Assembly (NCBI GenBank): GCA_028097405.1 | Contig: JAOHEK010000008.1 | Coordinates: 1 to 64,000 of the forward strand | Length of the DNA stretch: 64,000 nt | Direction of reading: 5' to 3' | Source of the DNA: Paracoccaceae bacterium | GTDB lineage: Bacteria > Pseudomonadota > Alphaproteobacteria > Rhodobacterales > Rhodobacteraceae | Shown here: piece after piece, positions 25,856 through 35,517 of the stretch | How the letters are laid out: every line of letters begins with the position of its first letter | How positions within the stretch are numbered: the first letter of the stretch is position 1 | Notes under the pieces: model-generated | The model's input: only the letters and a program-made list of their open reading frames with translations | Told to the model about the DNA's origin: nothing | Database searches by the model: none | Program-made: the position numbers and the translations under genes

Positions 25856-26616
25856 TGGACCTTTCACTAAAACTCAGCGCCTATCTTGATGGCGAGCTTG
25901 ATCCGACAGAAATGGCCGAGATCGAGGCCCTTATTGAAACCGATGAAGCGGCGCAGGCCGAGTTGGACGCTTTGATGCAGGCGGATGCGTTTGCCCGAGA
26001 AAGCTTTTCTGAAGAATTGGATCAGCCGGTGCCCTTTGCACTGGCCCAGAAGATCAAAGCGGCAGACCTTGTCGAACCCGTACCTGCCAGACGCCAGATT
26101 TGGGGCGCTTTGGCTGCAAGCCTCATCTGTTTAACCTTGGGCGGCTTAGGCGGGTATGCCGTTAAAGTTCAACAAACCCCGGTTCAGACTGTGGGTTGGC
26201 TGGCCGCTATTGCAGACTATCACGCAATCTATGCGGGCCAAGAACGCCACCTTGTTGAGGTAGGCGCGGACGAGTCCGACCACATAGAAACTTGGCTAGG
26301 CAAAACTGTTGGTGCCGATTTCTCAATACCGGATTTGACGGGGCACGGCCTGACTTTTGAAGGTGGACGCCTTGTGGTGGCCAATGGCAAACCGGTGGCA
26401 CAACTGATGTACCGTCAACCCGACGGTGTTGTGATCGCGCTTTGCCTGCAGCAAAGCAACAAGGACCCAAGCTTGGCACCTTCGTTTAATGAAAGGACAA
26501 TCCGCGGCTTTGACTTTGTGTCGTGGAGCGCGAATGGCGCTGACTACGTCGTCATTGGACCCGAAGGGCAACCTGATCTTGAGGCGATTGCAAATACTGC
26601 GTCTTTGGAAATCTAA
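25852..26616 (+). CDS. Membrane anti-sigma factor
   Basis: The 254-residue protein has an N-terminal anti-sigma-type domain (L-S-A-Y-L-D-G-E-L-D near residue 10), a single transmembrane helix (about 83-104, W-G-A-L-A-A-S-L-I-C-L-T) and a C-terminal extracytoplasmic domain of about 145 residues. It lacks the H-x3-C-x2-C zinc motif, so signalling is probably by another mechanism, such as proteolysis. It is translationally coupled to the ECF sigma gene and should hold that factor inactive at the membrane. The signal is unknown. Confidence 0.88.
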   Translation: MMDLSLKLSAYLDGELDPTEMAEIEALIETDEAAQAELDALMQADAFARESFSEELDQPVPFALAQKIKAADLVEPVPARRQIWGALAASLICLTLGGLGGYAVKVQQTPVQTVGWLAAIADYHAIYAGQERHLVEVGADESDHIETWLGKTVGADFSIPDLTGHGLTFEGGRLVVANGKPVAQLMYRQPDGVVIALCLQQSNKDPSLAPSFNERTIRGFDFVSWSANGADYVVIGPEGQPDLEAIANTASLEI

Positions 26617-26895
26617 ACAAAAGAGTTCTTCACGAAATGCAGCCAATTAGAGAGTACGGGGGAAGCCAGAGGCGTCAGTAGCTTGAGCCATGCGTGTAAA
26701 GACTTTCAATCAGGCGAGCCAAGTCAACTGCTGGCTGTCCCGGACACTGAGACATTCTCCGCACCATCGATGAAAGCCCGCTGACCGTCCATCTTGACGC
26801 ATCGTCGATTGACTTTTTTGCGATTCTGCGACAATTTTTTAGCACATCTTTTTGCTAATTTTGGTTCTGGAACCGATTTAACTTAGGAATTTAAA

Positions 26896-27258
26896 ATGCA
26901 CTCAAAAGCATTTCTTGCCGGAGCACTTCTAACCCTATTGGGTGCCTGTGGGTCACCCCCGCCACAAAGCGGAGTAGGTTTTGGCGACAGACCAGCAACA
27001 ACGACGACTGCCGCAGAATCAGAGCAGTCCGGTGGCGCTTTCGGAGGGATTTTCAAAGACACGCGCAACGGTGTTTTCAAAACATCCAGTGGAGTCCCGT
27101 GGTGGGATTCGAACTCGGTCAGATACACAACGCAGGGCAGACGAATAGGCGCCTCAGCAGCTCAGCGTGAAGCAATAAAAGTGGCAGTAGCAAACTTCGC
27201 CCGCCCAATGTCATTTCCATATCTGTTGGCGAACGAAGTGGTGTATTTCGAATCGTAA
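26896..27258 (+). CDS. Putative lipoprotein, unknown function
   Basis: The 120-residue protein begins with a lipoprotein signal peptide (L-L-T-L-L-G-A-C, Cys near residue 18), then a Pro/Gly/Thr-rich linker and a small C-terminal domain with W-W-D-S-N-S-V-R-Y. It resembles small Rhodobacterales lipoproteins but I cannot name the family. ATG 26896 has an AGGAA ribosome site. The preceding 279 bases hold no gene; T-rich tracts near 26810-26860 suggest an A+T-rich promoter. Confidence 0.72.
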   Translation: MHSKAFLAGALLTLLGACGSPPPQSGVGFGDRPATTTTAAESEQSGGAFGGIFKDTRNGVFKTSSGVPWWDSNSVRYTTQGRRIGASAAQREAIKVAVANFARPMSFPYLLANEVVYFES

Positions 27259-27281
27259 CACTTGATGATCACACATTTGGG

Positions 27282-27476
27282 GTGCTGCACAAGATGAGCG
27301 GACCGGGACTGTTCGCGTTTCCAAACCGGCAAACTGAGCAGAAGTTTGCTTTGGCCTTGATGCAGCGAGGATTGCAGATCGCGGGTTGCACGCAAACCGG
27401 TGAGCCCGGATTCGAGGTGGTGAACGGTGTGGTCATTCGAAGGGCTTCTATCCCGGCCGCCTGCACGCGAGGGTAA
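27282..27476 (+). CDS. Possible small ORF downstream of the lipoprotein
   Basis: A 64-codon frame starts at GTG 27282 (or ATG 27294) and ends before the clpB terminator. The residues (P-N-R-Q-T-E-Q-K-F-A-L-A-L-M-Q-R and G-F-E-V-V-N-G-V-V-I-R) look protein-like, and the same frame stays open upstream through the lipoprotein stop. It could be a small gene or the out-of-frame remainder of a longer protein. There is no good ribosome site, so support is weak. Confidence 0.2.
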   Translation: MLHKMSGPGLFAFPNRQTEQKFALALMQRGLQIAGCTQTGEPGFEVVNGVVIRRASIPAACTRG

Positions 27477-27535
27477 GTGAGATCGAAAACTGACATACCA
27501 GTCGGACGGGTTAACACCTAACAAATACTCCCCAA

Positions 27536-27564
27536 AAAAAGCCCCACTCAAGGTGGGGCTTTTT
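27536..27564. terminator. Bidirectional terminator between lipoprotein and clpB
   Basis: A stem with AAAAAGCCCCAC and GTGGGGCTTTTT as 12-bp arms around TCAAG is flanked by A- and T-tracts on both sides. It lies just before the clpB stop (27566) and can end transcripts from both directions. Confidence 0.9.
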
Positions 27565-27565
27565 C

Positions 27566-30181
27566 TTAATGCACAACAGCATCCTCGGGCGGCGGGCGGT
27601 TCGATTTGGTCACCCGGTCACCGATCAGCAACCCGTCGGCTCCGGCGCTGACCTCAAGCACCTTGCCTTCACCGATGTCACCGGCCAACAACATCTCCGC
27701 CAACTCGTTCTGCAAGGCGTTCTGGATCACACGCTTTAGGGGACGCGCACCATAGACCGGATCATAGCCCTCATCGGCCAGCCAAGTCTGCGCCGCCTCA
27801 TCCAAGTTGATCTGGATGTTCTGCTTTGCCAGACGTTTTTGCAGCTGTGCCAATTGAATATCCACGATCCCGTCCATGTCGGGCCGCGACAGCCGGTCGA
27901 ATATGACCATGTCGTCAAGACGGTTCAAAAACTCAGGCCGGAAATGCGCGCGAACGGCATCCATCACATCCCGATGCGCTGCACCGGTATCAGATCCTTC
28001 TTCCAGCATCGACAAGGCCTGCGATCCAAGATTTGACGTCAGGATGATGAGCGTTTGCTTAAAGTCGACCTTATTGCCCTGACCATCGGTCAGAATCCCG
28101 TCGTCCAAAACCTGCAACAGCACGTTGAACACCTCGGGGTGCGCCTTTTCAACCTCGTCAAACAGGATCACCTGATAGGGCCGACGCCGCACCGCTTCGG
28201 TCAGCACACCGCCCTCGTCATACCCGACATAGCCCGGAGGCGCGCCGATCAGCCGTGATACGGAATGCTTCTCCATGAACTCCGACATATCGATCCGCAC
28301 CATGGCGCGATCATCGTCAAACAGGAACTCGGCCAAAGCCTTAGTCAGCTCGGTCTTACCCACGCCGGTTGGTCCAAGAAACAGAAACGACCCCAAAGGC
28401 CGGTTCTCGTCCTGAAGCCCGGCGCGCGCACGTCGCACAGCGTTTGACACAGCCGTAACAGCCTTCGTCTGGCCAATCACACGCTTGCCGATCGCCTCTT
28501 CCATGCGCAACAGCTTCTCGCGGTCACCTTCCAGCATCTTCGACGTCGGTATCCCCGTCCAGCGTTCAACAACCTCGGCGATCTGTTCAGGCCCAACAGC
28601 CTCTTCGACCATCATGTCGGCATCGCTGTCTTCAGCGGCCTCAAGCTGCTTTTCCAAACCCGGAATAACGCCATAAGACAACTCACCCGCACGTTGCAGA
28701 TCACCGTCGCGCTTGGCATGTTCCAACTCGGCACGGGCCTTGTCCAACTGCTCTTTCAGCGCACGCGCACCTTCCAACTTGTCCCGCTCTGCCTGCCAAG
28801 TCGCCGTCATCTGAGACGACTGCTCCTGCAAATCCGCCAAATCCTTCACCAGCTTTTCCAACCGATCCTTTGAGGGTTTGTCGTCTTCCCTTTTCATAGC
28901 TTCGGCTTCGATCTGCATCTGCAAAATCTGGCGATCCAAAGCATCCAACACTTCGGGTTTTGAATCCACCTCCATCCGCAAACGCGACGCGGCCTCGTCC
29001 ATCAGATCAATCGCCTTGTCCGGCAAAAACCGGTCGGTGATGTAACGATGGCTTAAGGTTGCCGCCGCCACCAAAGCGCTATCTGCTATCCGAACACCGT
29101 GGTGCAGTTCGTACTTTTCCTTAATACCCCGCAAGATGCTGACGGTATCATCAACCGTCGGCTCTTCGACAATCAAAGGCTGAAACCGCCGCGCTAGGGC
29201 TGCGTCTTTTTCAACGTACTTGCGATATTCTTCCGTCGTTGTGGCACCCACACAATGCAACTCGCCTCGCGCCAAAGCCGGTTTCAACAGGTTCGACGCA
29301 TCCATCGCCCCATCCGCCTTACCGGCACCCACAAGCGTGTGCATTTCATCAATGAACAGAATGATCTCACCAGCAGCAGCCGTGACCTCGGTCAAAACAC
29401 CTTTAAGACGTTCCTCGAATTCACCACGATACTTGGCACCTGCAATCAGCGCGCCCATGTCCAAAGCCATCAGCTTTTTGTTCCGCAAGGATTCCGGCAC
29501 ATCACCATTCACGATGCGCAAGGCAAGACCCTCGGCAATGGCTGTTTTACCGACACCGGGATCACCGATCAGAACCGGGTTGTTCTTGGTCCGGCGGCTT
29601 AACACCTGCATTGTGCGGCGAATTTCCTCGTCTCGCCCAATGATCGGATCAATCTTGTCGTCAGCAGCAGCTTGCGTCAGATCACGCGCGTATTTCTTCA
29701 GCGCATCATAACCGTTTTCAGCCGAAGCCGTATCCGCCGTCCGCCCCTTGCGCACATCATTGATCGCCGAATTCAAAGCCTGAGCCGTAACCCCGCCCGC
29801 GTCCAAAGCATCCTTGGCCTTCGATTTCACAACAGCCAATGCCGTCAGCATCCGCTCAACCGGCACAAAACTGTCGCCCGCCTTCTTGGCCAGCTTCAAT
29901 GCTTCGTCCAAAACCTTGGTGGTTTGTTGATCCAAATAGGTCTGGCCTGCATCGCCCGTCACCTTGGGCACTTTGGCCAAAGCACCATCGACGGCTTGCA
30001 CAACACCTTCCGGGGCACCGCCCGCCGCACGGATCAGGTTCGAGGCCAATCCTTCCTCGTCATCCATCAAGGCTTTCAACAGGTGTTCCGGCGCCAACCG
30101 CTGGTGGCTTTCACGCGCCGCTATGGTCTGAGCAGCTTGCAAAAAACCACGCGACCGCTCGGTGAACTTCTCCAAGTCCAT
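27566..30181 (-). CDS. clpB: Disaggregase chaperone ClpB
   Basis: ClpB is the hexameric Hsp100 ATPase that, with DnaK, dissolves protein aggregates. The 871-residue protein has the N-terminal Clp domain (1-150), a first AAA+ module with G-D-P-G-V-G-K-T and F-I-D-E-M-H, the middle coiled-coil domain (about 405-525) that distinguishes ClpB from ClpA, and a second module with G-P-T-G-V-G-K-T and [10 protein letters not shown]. Its start has a GGAGAG ribosome site. A heat-shock-type promoter lies about 75-105 bases upstream. Confidence 0.97.
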   Translation of the reverse strand: MDLEKFTERSRGFLQAAQTIAARESHQRLAPEHLLKALMDDEEGLASNLIRAAGGAPEGVVQAVDGALAKVPKVTGDAGQTYLDQQTTKVLDEALKLAKKAGDSFVPVERMLTALAVVKSKAKDALDAGGVTAQALNSAINDVRKGRTADTASAENGYDALKKYARDLTQAAADDKIDPIIGRDEEIRRTMQVLSRRTKNNPVLIGDPGVGKTAIAEGLALRIVNGDVPESLRNKKLMALDMGALIAGAKYRGEFEERLKGVLTEVTAAAGEIILFIDEMHTLVGAGKADGAMDASNLLKPALARGELHCVGATTTEEYRKYVEKDAALARRFQPLIVEEPTVDDTVSILRGIKEKYELHHGVRIADSALVAAATLSHRYITDRFLPDKAIDLMDEAASRLRMEVDSKPEVLDALDRQILQMQIEAEAMKREDDKPSKDRLEKLVKDLADLQEQSSQMTATWQAERDKLEGARALKEQLDKARAELEHAKRDGDLQRAGELSYGVIPGLEKQLEAAEDSDADMMVEEAVGPEQIAEVVERWTGIPTSKMLEGDREKLLRMEEAIGKRVIGQTKAVTAVSNAVRRARAGLQDENRPLGSFLFLGPTGVGKTELTKALAEFLFDDDRAMVRIDMSEFMEKHSVSRLIGAPPGYVGYDEGGVLTEAVRRRPYQVILFDEVEKAHPEVFNVLLQVLDDGILTDGQGNKVDFKQTLIILTSNLGSQALSMLEEGSDTGAAHRDVMDAVRAHFRPEFLNRLDDMVIFDRLSRPDMDGIVDIQLAQLQKRLAKQNIQINLDEAAQTWLADEGYDPVYGARPLKRVIQNALQNELAEMLLAGDIGEGKVLEVSAGADGLLIGDRVTKSNRPPPEDAVVH

Positions 30182-30256
30182 AAGCTCTCTCCTTCAATAA
30201 GCGCCCTTAAGGATGACACCCAGCTTATCGGCATGTCGGTTCAGGGCCTTTACCAA

Positions 30257-30286
30257 TAAATGGGATCACCGCGCTGTGTTCGCAAG
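30257..30286 (-). promoter_or_regulatory. Probable RpoH (heat-shock) promoter of clpB
   Basis: Read on the minus strand, CTTGCGAA (30286-30279) is followed after 14 bases by CCCATTTA (30264-30257). This fits the sigma-32-type pattern of CTTGAA, a short spacer and CCCCAT. The position, about 75 bases before the clpB start, and the gene's function support the call. Confidence 0.55.
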
Positions 30287-30305
30287 ACCTAAACCAAAAA
30301 CGCAA

Positions 30306-30331
30306 AAAGCCGCCTCCAAAGAGACGGCTTT
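30306..30331 (-). terminator. Terminator of the VPLPA-CTERM gene
   Basis: On the minus strand AAAGCCGTCTC and GAGGCGGCTTT form an 11-bp stem with one mismatch around TTTG, ending in TTTTT. It lies about 30 bases after the stop of the surface protein gene and before the clpB promoter. Confidence 0.75.
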
Positions 30332-30359
30332 CGCAAGATAGTAGAAAACGCTTTAGGCT

Positions 30360-30920
30360 TTAGGCTTTGCGCTTCTTCCGCGAGACAGCAGCAAATCCGC
30401 CAAGTCCAGCAAGCAACAACAGCGAAGACGCCGGAAGCGGGACAACAGAAGGGGCTGCGCTCAGTGAAACGGTGTTGTTGCCAAGCTCAGCCAAAGTCCC
30501 AAAGTTCAGACTAAGATCCGCAAACGAGGCACCAAAAACCGTCCAAGCAAAGTTAATCTCGTCACCCGAGTTGTAACCAGCGTTCAGGCCAAAAGCTCCA
30601 AGTCGGTCAAAACCGAACGTGTCACCCGACGCTTCAAGGTCGAACCCTGTCCACGAAAGCGATTGCCCACCCCAACCATAATCCCAAGAATACACATCAG
30701 ACAATCCATCGTCGGCTCCAATAAAGAACCGGAAGTTCGATTGATTGATATTCGTGGCGTCAAACGTGAATTCAAAGTCGGATCCCGTCAGGTCGACCGA
30801 ACCCGATCCCGTGAATACGACGTCTTCGCCGTCTTGGGTCGCAACGATATCAACCGTCGCAGCCGAAGCTGGAAGGCCGATAAGGATAGAGGCGACCAGC
30901 GCGTAAAAATGCGTCATCAT
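30360..30920 (-). CDS. VPLPA-CTERM sorting-domain surface protein
   Basis: The 186-residue protein has a signal peptide (cleavage near A-S-A-A-T) and a beta-rich middle with many Gly, Asp, Phe and Trp. Its C-terminal sorting domain is V-P-L-P-A-S-S, a hydrophobic helix (L-L-L-L-A-G-L-G-G-F) and a basic tail R-K-K-R-K-A. This PEP-CTERM-like signal is processed by an exosortase in organisms with exopolysaccharide export. No exosortase is in the window. The mature protein is presumably secreted or surface attached. ATG 30920 has a strong AAGGAG site. Confidence 0.87.
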   Translation of the reverse strand: MMTHFYALVASILIGLPASAATVDIVATQDGEDVVFTGSGSVDLTGSDFEFTFDATNINQSNFRFFIGADDGLSDVYSWDYGWGGQSLSWTGFDLEASGDTFGFDRLGAFGLNAGYNSGDEINFAWTVFGASFADLSLNFGTLAELGNNTVSLSAAPSVVPLPASSLLLLAGLGGFAAVSRKKRKA

Positions 30921-31156
30921 ACAACTCCTTAGATAACTCCCGAAAAACTACCCCCAAACAGCTTTCCTATTTCTTAAGTACCAAGGAATTAAGGCAAAAT
31001 TTAAGTAAACTACTGGATTTAAAGCAAGAATTCTCGCTCAATCAGGCCGCAAAGCTGACAAAATTGCCCTATTGTTCACGAAATACGGTAAAATGCGGGT
31101 CGCGAGGTCACCCTCCAAGACTTGAACCCGTTTGGTCCCCGGTTTAGGCGAGCATT

Positions 31157-31873
31157 ATGAAAGTTGCAGATGACCGCCTGATCGTGGCCCTTGATGTGCC
31201 CAATGCACTGCAAGGCCTGAAGCTTGCTGATACACTCGGCGACAGTATCTCATTCTATAAAATCGGCCTTGGGATGCTGACCGGCGGCGGCCTTGCGCTA
31301 GCGAACGAGCTGAAGGAAGAACGCGGCAAACGCATCTTTCTTGACATGAAACTCTTCGACATCAGCGCAACCGTCGAAGCCGCCGTGCGTGGGCTTGCAC
31401 AGTTCAATCTCGATTTCCTCACGGTCCACGGCGATCCGCATGTTGTCCGCGCCGCACGCGAAGGGGCGGCTGGGTCCGACCTGAAAATCCTTGCCGTAAC
31501 CGTTCTAACATCGCTCGACCGCAGCGATCTGGACGCCGCACAAATCAAAGACGGTGCGATCCCCGATCTGGTCACCGAACGGGCAGGTCGTGCTTTTGAC
31601 GCAGGTGCCCACGGCGTCATCGCCTCGCCCAACGAAGCCAAAACCATCCGCGCCCTACCTGAAGCCAAAGGCCGCCTGATCGTCACACCTGGTGTGCGAC
31701 CCCTTGGCGCGGACAAGGGCGATCAGAAGCGCGTTGCAACACCCGCGAAAGCCATCGCAGACGGCGCAGACCACGTCGTCGTCGGTCGGCCGATCCACAA
31801 TGCCCCCGATCCCCTAGCAGCAGCCGGCGCGATCATCACCGATCTGCAATCGGCGTTCGCCTCAAAAAGCTGA
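31157..31873 (+). CDS. pyrF: Orotidine-5'-phosphate decarboxylase
   Basis: PyrF makes UMP from orotidine monophosphate, the last step of de novo pyrimidine synthesis. The 238-residue TIM barrel has L-I-V-A-L-D-V-P at the N-terminus, the catalytic D-M-K-L-F-D-I array with its Asp-Lys-Asp charges, T-V-H-G and the phosphate-binding V-V-V-G-R-P-I near the C-terminus. The length is normal. The hydrolase gene begins 4 bases later, so the two are probably co-transcribed. Confidence 0.96.
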   Translation: MKVADDRLIVALDVPNALQGLKLADTLGDSISFYKIGLGMLTGGGLALANELKEERGKRIFLDMKLFDISATVEAAVRGLAQFNLDFLTVHGDPHVVRAAREGAAGSDLKILAVTVLTSLDRSDLDAAQIKDGAIPDLVTERAGRAFDAGAHGVIASPNEAKTIRALPEAKGRLIVTPGVRPLGADKGDQKRVATPAKAIADGADHVVVGRPIHNAPDPLAAAGAIITDLQSAFASKS

Positions 31874-31877
31874 TCCC

Positions 31878-32573
31878 ATGCGCTTTCTTTTAACGCTTTT
31901 CCTCCTCGCACCCGCAACGGCCTACGCCGATTGCGTTATCCTGCTGCACGGCCTCGCGCGCGGCGAAACCTCGATGGCTCTATTGGCGTTTCAACTGCGC
32001 AACGAAGGCTTTTCCACCGTGAACCCGGGCTATCCTTCAACCGATCAAAATGTCCGTACCTTGGCCCGCGAAACCATTCCCGAGGCAGTAAAGACCTGCG
32101 AAGACGACACCATCCATTTCGTCACCCATTCCATGGGGGGTATCCTTGTCCGCGCTTGGCTTGGCGAAAACAAACTCGACAACTTGGGCCGAGTTGTCAT
32201 GTTGGCCCCACCCAACAAAGGATCCGAGCTTGTCGACGAATTGGGCGACTTCGATCCTTTCGAATGGATCAACGGTCCCGCTGGCCTTGAACTAGGAACC
32301 GGACCAGATGACCTGCCCAAGCAACTTGGACCGGTGACTTTCGAAACTGGCATCATCGCAGGATCCCAAAGCTTGAACCCCGCATACTCGGTACTGATCC
32401 CGGGCGATGATGATGGCAAAGTATCGATCGAAAGTACCAAAGTCGAAGGCATGACCGATCACATCACATTGCACGTGACACATACCTTCATGATGCTGAA
32501 CCTCGACGTGATCGACCAAGTCATCGCGTTCCTGAAGACCGGCGCCTTCAACCGCGAGAAGCCGCCAGAATAA
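31878..32573 (+). CDS. Secreted alpha/beta hydrolase, lipase-like
   Basis: The 231-residue protein has a signal peptide ([14 protein letters not shown], cleavage near 17) and an alpha/beta hydrolase fold beginning C-V-I-L-L-H-G-L. The nucleophile elbow is T-H-S-M-G-G, and a C-terminal H-V-T-H-T-F could hold the catalytic His. It is likely a periplasmic esterase or lipase of unknown substrate. It follows pyrF with a 4-base gap, though the functions look unrelated. Confidence 0.85.
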   Translation: MRFLLTLFLLAPATAYADCVILLHGLARGETSMALLAFQLRNEGFSTVNPGYPSTDQNVRTLARETIPEAVKTCEDDTIHFVTHSMGGILVRAWLGENKLDNLGRVVMLAPPNKGSELVDELGDFDPFEWINGPAGLELGTGPDDLPKQLGPVTFETGIIAGSQSLNPAYSVLIPGDDDGKVSIESTKVEGMTDHITLHVTHTFMMLNLDVIDQVIAFLKTGAFNREKPPE

Positions 32574-32758
32574 TCCGGCGATTGTTCACTGATCGTAAGC
32601 AATACGCCGCTTAGAGCGGCATTGTAGGATAATTGTTTACGAAATCAGAACAATCATCCGCCATGCTTTCGTTACATCGTGAATTAACCCCTAGCGATCC
32701 CTAATTCGGTCACATTTCCTTTTAGGGTAAAGTGATAGGGCAACTACGGATTAGCACC

Positions 32759-33391
32759 ATGACCATGGCGAAAAAAATAGTCGAACGCGACGTCGTAAAA
32801 GCAGGTACAACCGGTCTCTGCACTGGTGCGAACCTTCGTACACCCTGCGGTGAACGCCATGTTGAATTCCTGCGGCCGGGCGATCTGGTTGTGACCCGCG
32901 ACAATGGATTGCAGCCGGTCAAACTGATCTGGACAGAAACCTTTCTCGCCACCGAAATCGCCGCTGACCCCTCGCTGGCACCGGTTTTACTTGCGACCCG
33001 CGCGATCGGCCCAATGATGCCAAAAAAGCCATTGAAGGTTGGTGGGGCTCATCGCCTGCTAATCCCCGGCTGGCGGATCGATGACGAAGAAGATACCGAA
33101 AACTGCCTCGTCGCCGCGCGCGATGTGGACGGCCTAGAAGTGGGCAGCGAAACGGGCATCGAAGACTTGGTCTATTACAACATCGTCTTCGAAACTCCGC
33201 AGATCTTCTGCGTCAATGGCATGCCTGTCGAAAGCTTCACCCCCACAGAAGACAGTGTGAAAATCATCCCTAAAGACGCTTTGGAAGCGCTGCAAAAGGC
33301 CTTCCCGGATCTGGGCCCAAAGTTCGCGAAATATCCAAAAACCAGCTATAAACGTCGCGCCAGCGTGTCTTACACACCGGATTACGCCTAA
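32759..33391 (+). CDS. Small stand-alone Hint-domain protein
   Basis: The 210-residue protein is almost entirely a Hint (hedgehog/intein) domain. It has G-L-C-T-G-A near residue 20, the block E-F-L-R-P-G-D-L-V-V-T-R-D-N-G, G-A-H-R-L-L-I-P-G and a final N-G-M-P-V-E-S-F. No extein or large passenger is attached, and the Cys of C-T-G-A may be the reactive residue. Such short Hint proteins are common in Rhodobacterales but their role is unknown. ATG 32759 is chosen with the TACGGA site; GTG 32732 and ATG 32765 are alternatives. Confidence 0.82.
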   Translation: MTMAKKIVERDVVKAGTTGLCTGANLRTPCGERHVEFLRPGDLVVTRDNGLQPVKLIWTETFLATEIAADPSLAPVLLATRAIGPMMPKKPLKVGGAHRLLIPGWRIDDEEDTENCLVAARDVDGLEVGSETGIEDLVYYNIVFETPQIFCVNGMPVESFTPTEDSVKIIPKDALEALQKAFPDLGPKFAKYPKTSYKRRASVSYTPDYA

Positions 33392-33403
33392 AAATATTAC
33401 ACC

Positions 33404-34465
33404 CTAGCCCATGTTCCGCGACGGCGACAAAGCCGCGACAACATCGCGCGAAAGCTCAGGCGTGCGTGCAAATACTAAATCCGCCAGTAACTGTGCCGCC
33501 GCAGGCGCCGTCTGAAAACCATAGCCTCCCTGCCCAGCCATCCAGAAAAACCCATCCACGTCCCCAGGCCCGATAACCAAGGTTCGATCCGGCGCAAAGG
33601 TGCGCAGCCCAGCCCAATTCGTCTCAACTCGGGTAACGGGCTCAGTCACATGGGCCTCATACCGCGCCAAACCTTCAGCCAAGACCATATCATCAGCCCA
33701 AACATCCATCGGCTCTACCAGGTCTTCTTCTGCGGGCGACACGATCCACCCCCCCGCATCCGGCTTGGCATACCAGCTTTCGTCCGGTCCCATCAGCATC
33801 GGCCAGCCCCGCACATCCAGTCCCCCCGGAGCAGGCAACCGTGCCATCGACCGCCGAAAAGGCTGCAATCCAAGGCGCGTCACACCAGCCATCGCCGCAA
33901 TCTCATCCGCCCAGGCGCCCGCCGCATTCACAACCAAATCGCATCGAATTTCCGTATCACCACACACCACGCGCCAACCATCACCGCGCGACAATCCCTT
34001 AACCGCAACCCCGGTCTTTACCGTACCGCCATGCTGTCGCACACGTGCCGCCATGCCTTGCATCAAAAGGTCCGTATCAATATCCCACGCGCCCTCAAAG
34101 TACCCGGCCCGAACAATCTCGTCCGACAAAATCGGAACCCGGCTGCGCGCATCCGCCACTGCAATCTCAACCAAACCAAGCGCTGAAACATCCGCCTCAA
34201 AAGCCGCCACGTCCGGCTCAAGCGCAACGCCCAACAACCCACGTGGCGACAAAACCCCCAAGATTTCGTGCGCGCGCCGCGATGCCCGGTTCAATGCCCG
34301 AACCGCCTCGTTGCCATAATGCTCTTCAAACAGCGCAGCCGAACGCCCGCTGGCGTGAAACCCAAGCGCCGTTTCACGTTCTAACAATACCACTTCGGCG
34401 TCGGGTGCCAAAGCCGCTCCCGCTGCCAAACCAGCAACTCCACCACCAATGACGACGACGCGCAT
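33404..34465 (-). CDS. FAD-dependent amino-acid oxidase-like protein
   Basis: The 353-residue protein belongs to the DAO family: an N-terminal FAD-binding motif V-V-V-I-G-G-G-V-A-G-L-A, a second FAD contact L-V-V-N-A-A-G-A-W-A, and a C-terminal F-F-W-M-A-G-Q-G-G-Y-G. It probably oxidises a D-amino acid or a related secondary amine. ATG 34465 overlaps the aldo/keto reductase stop by one base; GTG 34468 is an alternative. The coupling to that reductase suggests a joint pathway that I cannot name. Confidence 0.88.
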   Translation of the reverse strand: MRVVVIGGGVAGLAAGAALAPDAEVVLLERETALGFHASGRSAALFEEHYGNEAVRALNRASRRAHEILGVLSPRGLLGVALEPDVAAFEADVSALGLVEIAVADARSRVPILSDEIVRAGYFEGAWDIDTDLLMQGMAARVRQHGGTVKTGVAVKGLSRGDGWRVVCGDTEIRCDLVVNAAGAWADEIAAMAGVTRLGLQPFRRSMARLPAPGGLDVRGWPMLMGPDESWYAKPDAGGWIVSPAEEDLVEPMDVWADDMVLAEGLARYEAHVTEPVTRVETNWAGLRTFAPDRTLVIGPGDVDGFFWMAGQGGYGFQTAPAAAQLLADLVFARTPELSRDVVAALSPSRNMG

Positions 34466-35394
34466 CACACCACTTCCGTTCGGTCCGTCGCGGGCGGAGG
34501 TGTCGGCGACAAAGCACTAATCTCTTGATAAAGCGCGTCATCCATCTCAAAGCCAACACCTGCCAAAGACGGCCGGATCTGCGTCAAAGACCGGGCCGAA
34601 ATGATCGGCCCCCAAACACCCGGATGACGCCCTGCCCAAGCCACGGCCAAGGTCGCCGAAGCCACACCAAGCCGCGCGGCAACACCCGCCAAAGAAGCCG
34701 CACTTGTCGCCATCCAAGGCTCTCGGTACCGGCTGGCATAATGCGCATTGGTGGTCAGTCGCCCAGTCTCACCAGCCGCATATTTGCCCGTCAGCAACCC
34801 GCCTCCTAAAGGCGAGTAAGGACAAACCGCAAACCCTTCTGCCTCGGCCATTGGTAAAATCTCAACCTCGGCCTGCCGTTTCACCAGATTATACATCGGC
34901 TGCAAAAACGTGACGTCCAACCCCAGATCAGCACCAACACGTACCGCCTTCATCACCTGCCATGCCGCAAAATTCGACAGCCCCACATAGCGCACCGCGC
35001 CACTGCGCACATAACCCGCCAAAGCCCCCAGGCTCTCGTTCAAAGGCGCAACCGCATCCCAGCGATGGACATAAAGCAAATCAAGCGTCTCACAGCCCAA
35101 TCGCCGCCTGCTCTCGGAAAATTCCCGGTCAATCACCGCAGCCGAGGCCCCGTGATACCCACACTTCGTCGCCAGAAAAATGTCGTCACGTTCGGGCGCA
35201 ACCAACTGCCCAATTATCTCTTCAGCTCTACCCTCAGCGTAAAGATATGCCGTATCAAAGAAGTTGATTCCAACCTCCCGACAAGCCCCATAAATCTCAA
35301 AAGCAGCAGCCTCATCCGCCCCGCCGCCAAATTGCATCGTCCCAAAACTGAACTCCGAAACCGTCCGCCCAGAAATCGTCAATAAACTCTCCAT
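34465..35394 (-). CDS. Aldo/keto reductase
   Basis: The 309-residue TIM-barrel protein has the AKR catalytic set: F-F-D-T-A-Y-L-Y with Asp and Tyr, A-T-K-C-G with Lys, and Y-V-H-R-W with His. Near the C-terminus it has the NADPH-binding pattern I-I-S-A-R-S. The substrate is unknown. It is coupled to the downstream FAD oxidoreductase. Repeat element copy 3 lies just before its start, between it and the BMP gene, so it may have its own promoter. Confidence 0.9.
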   Translation of the reverse strand: MESLLTISGRTVSEFSFGTMQFGGGADEAAAFEIYGACREVGINFFDTAYLYAEGRAEEIIGQLVAPERDDIFLATKCGYHGASAAVIDREFSESRRRLGCETLDLLYVHRWDAVAPLNESLGALAGYVRSGAVRYVGLSNFAAWQVMKAVRVGADLGLDVTFLQPMYNLVKRQAEVEILPMAEAEGFAVCPYSPLGGGLLTGKYAAGETGRLTTNAHYASRYREPWMATSAASLAGVAARLGVASATLAVAWAGRHPGVWGPIISARSLTQIRPSLAGVGFEMDDALYQEISALSPTPPPATDRTEVV

Positions 35395-35403
35395 GGTCCG
35401 TCC

Positions 35404-35494
35404 TTCTTCTGTCCAGAAAACTTCGGGGTCTGGGGCAGAGCCCCAGCCTTAAAAAACCTGTCTTTAAAACGCGTGCGCCGGCCCGAAGGCCGGC
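35404..35494. repeat. Dispersed element with paired hairpins, copy 3
   Basis: It begins TTCTTCTGTCCAGAAAACTT, followed by a hairpin C-T-G-G-G-G-C / G-C-C-C-C-A-G (35430-35446), an A-run, and a second perfect stem GCCGGCC-CGAA-GGCCGGC (35477-35494). It lies just downstream of the BMP gene and probably ends its transcript. Confidence 0.85.
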
Positions 35495-35517
35495 CCTCCG
35501 CTTGATCTATATTAAGA

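Noticed and set aside
27095-27115. A T-arm-like stretch resembling the 3' part of a tRNA (GGTGGGATTCGAACTC)
   Set aside because: No matching acceptor, D or anticodon arms surround it, and it lies inside the lipoprotein coding frame.
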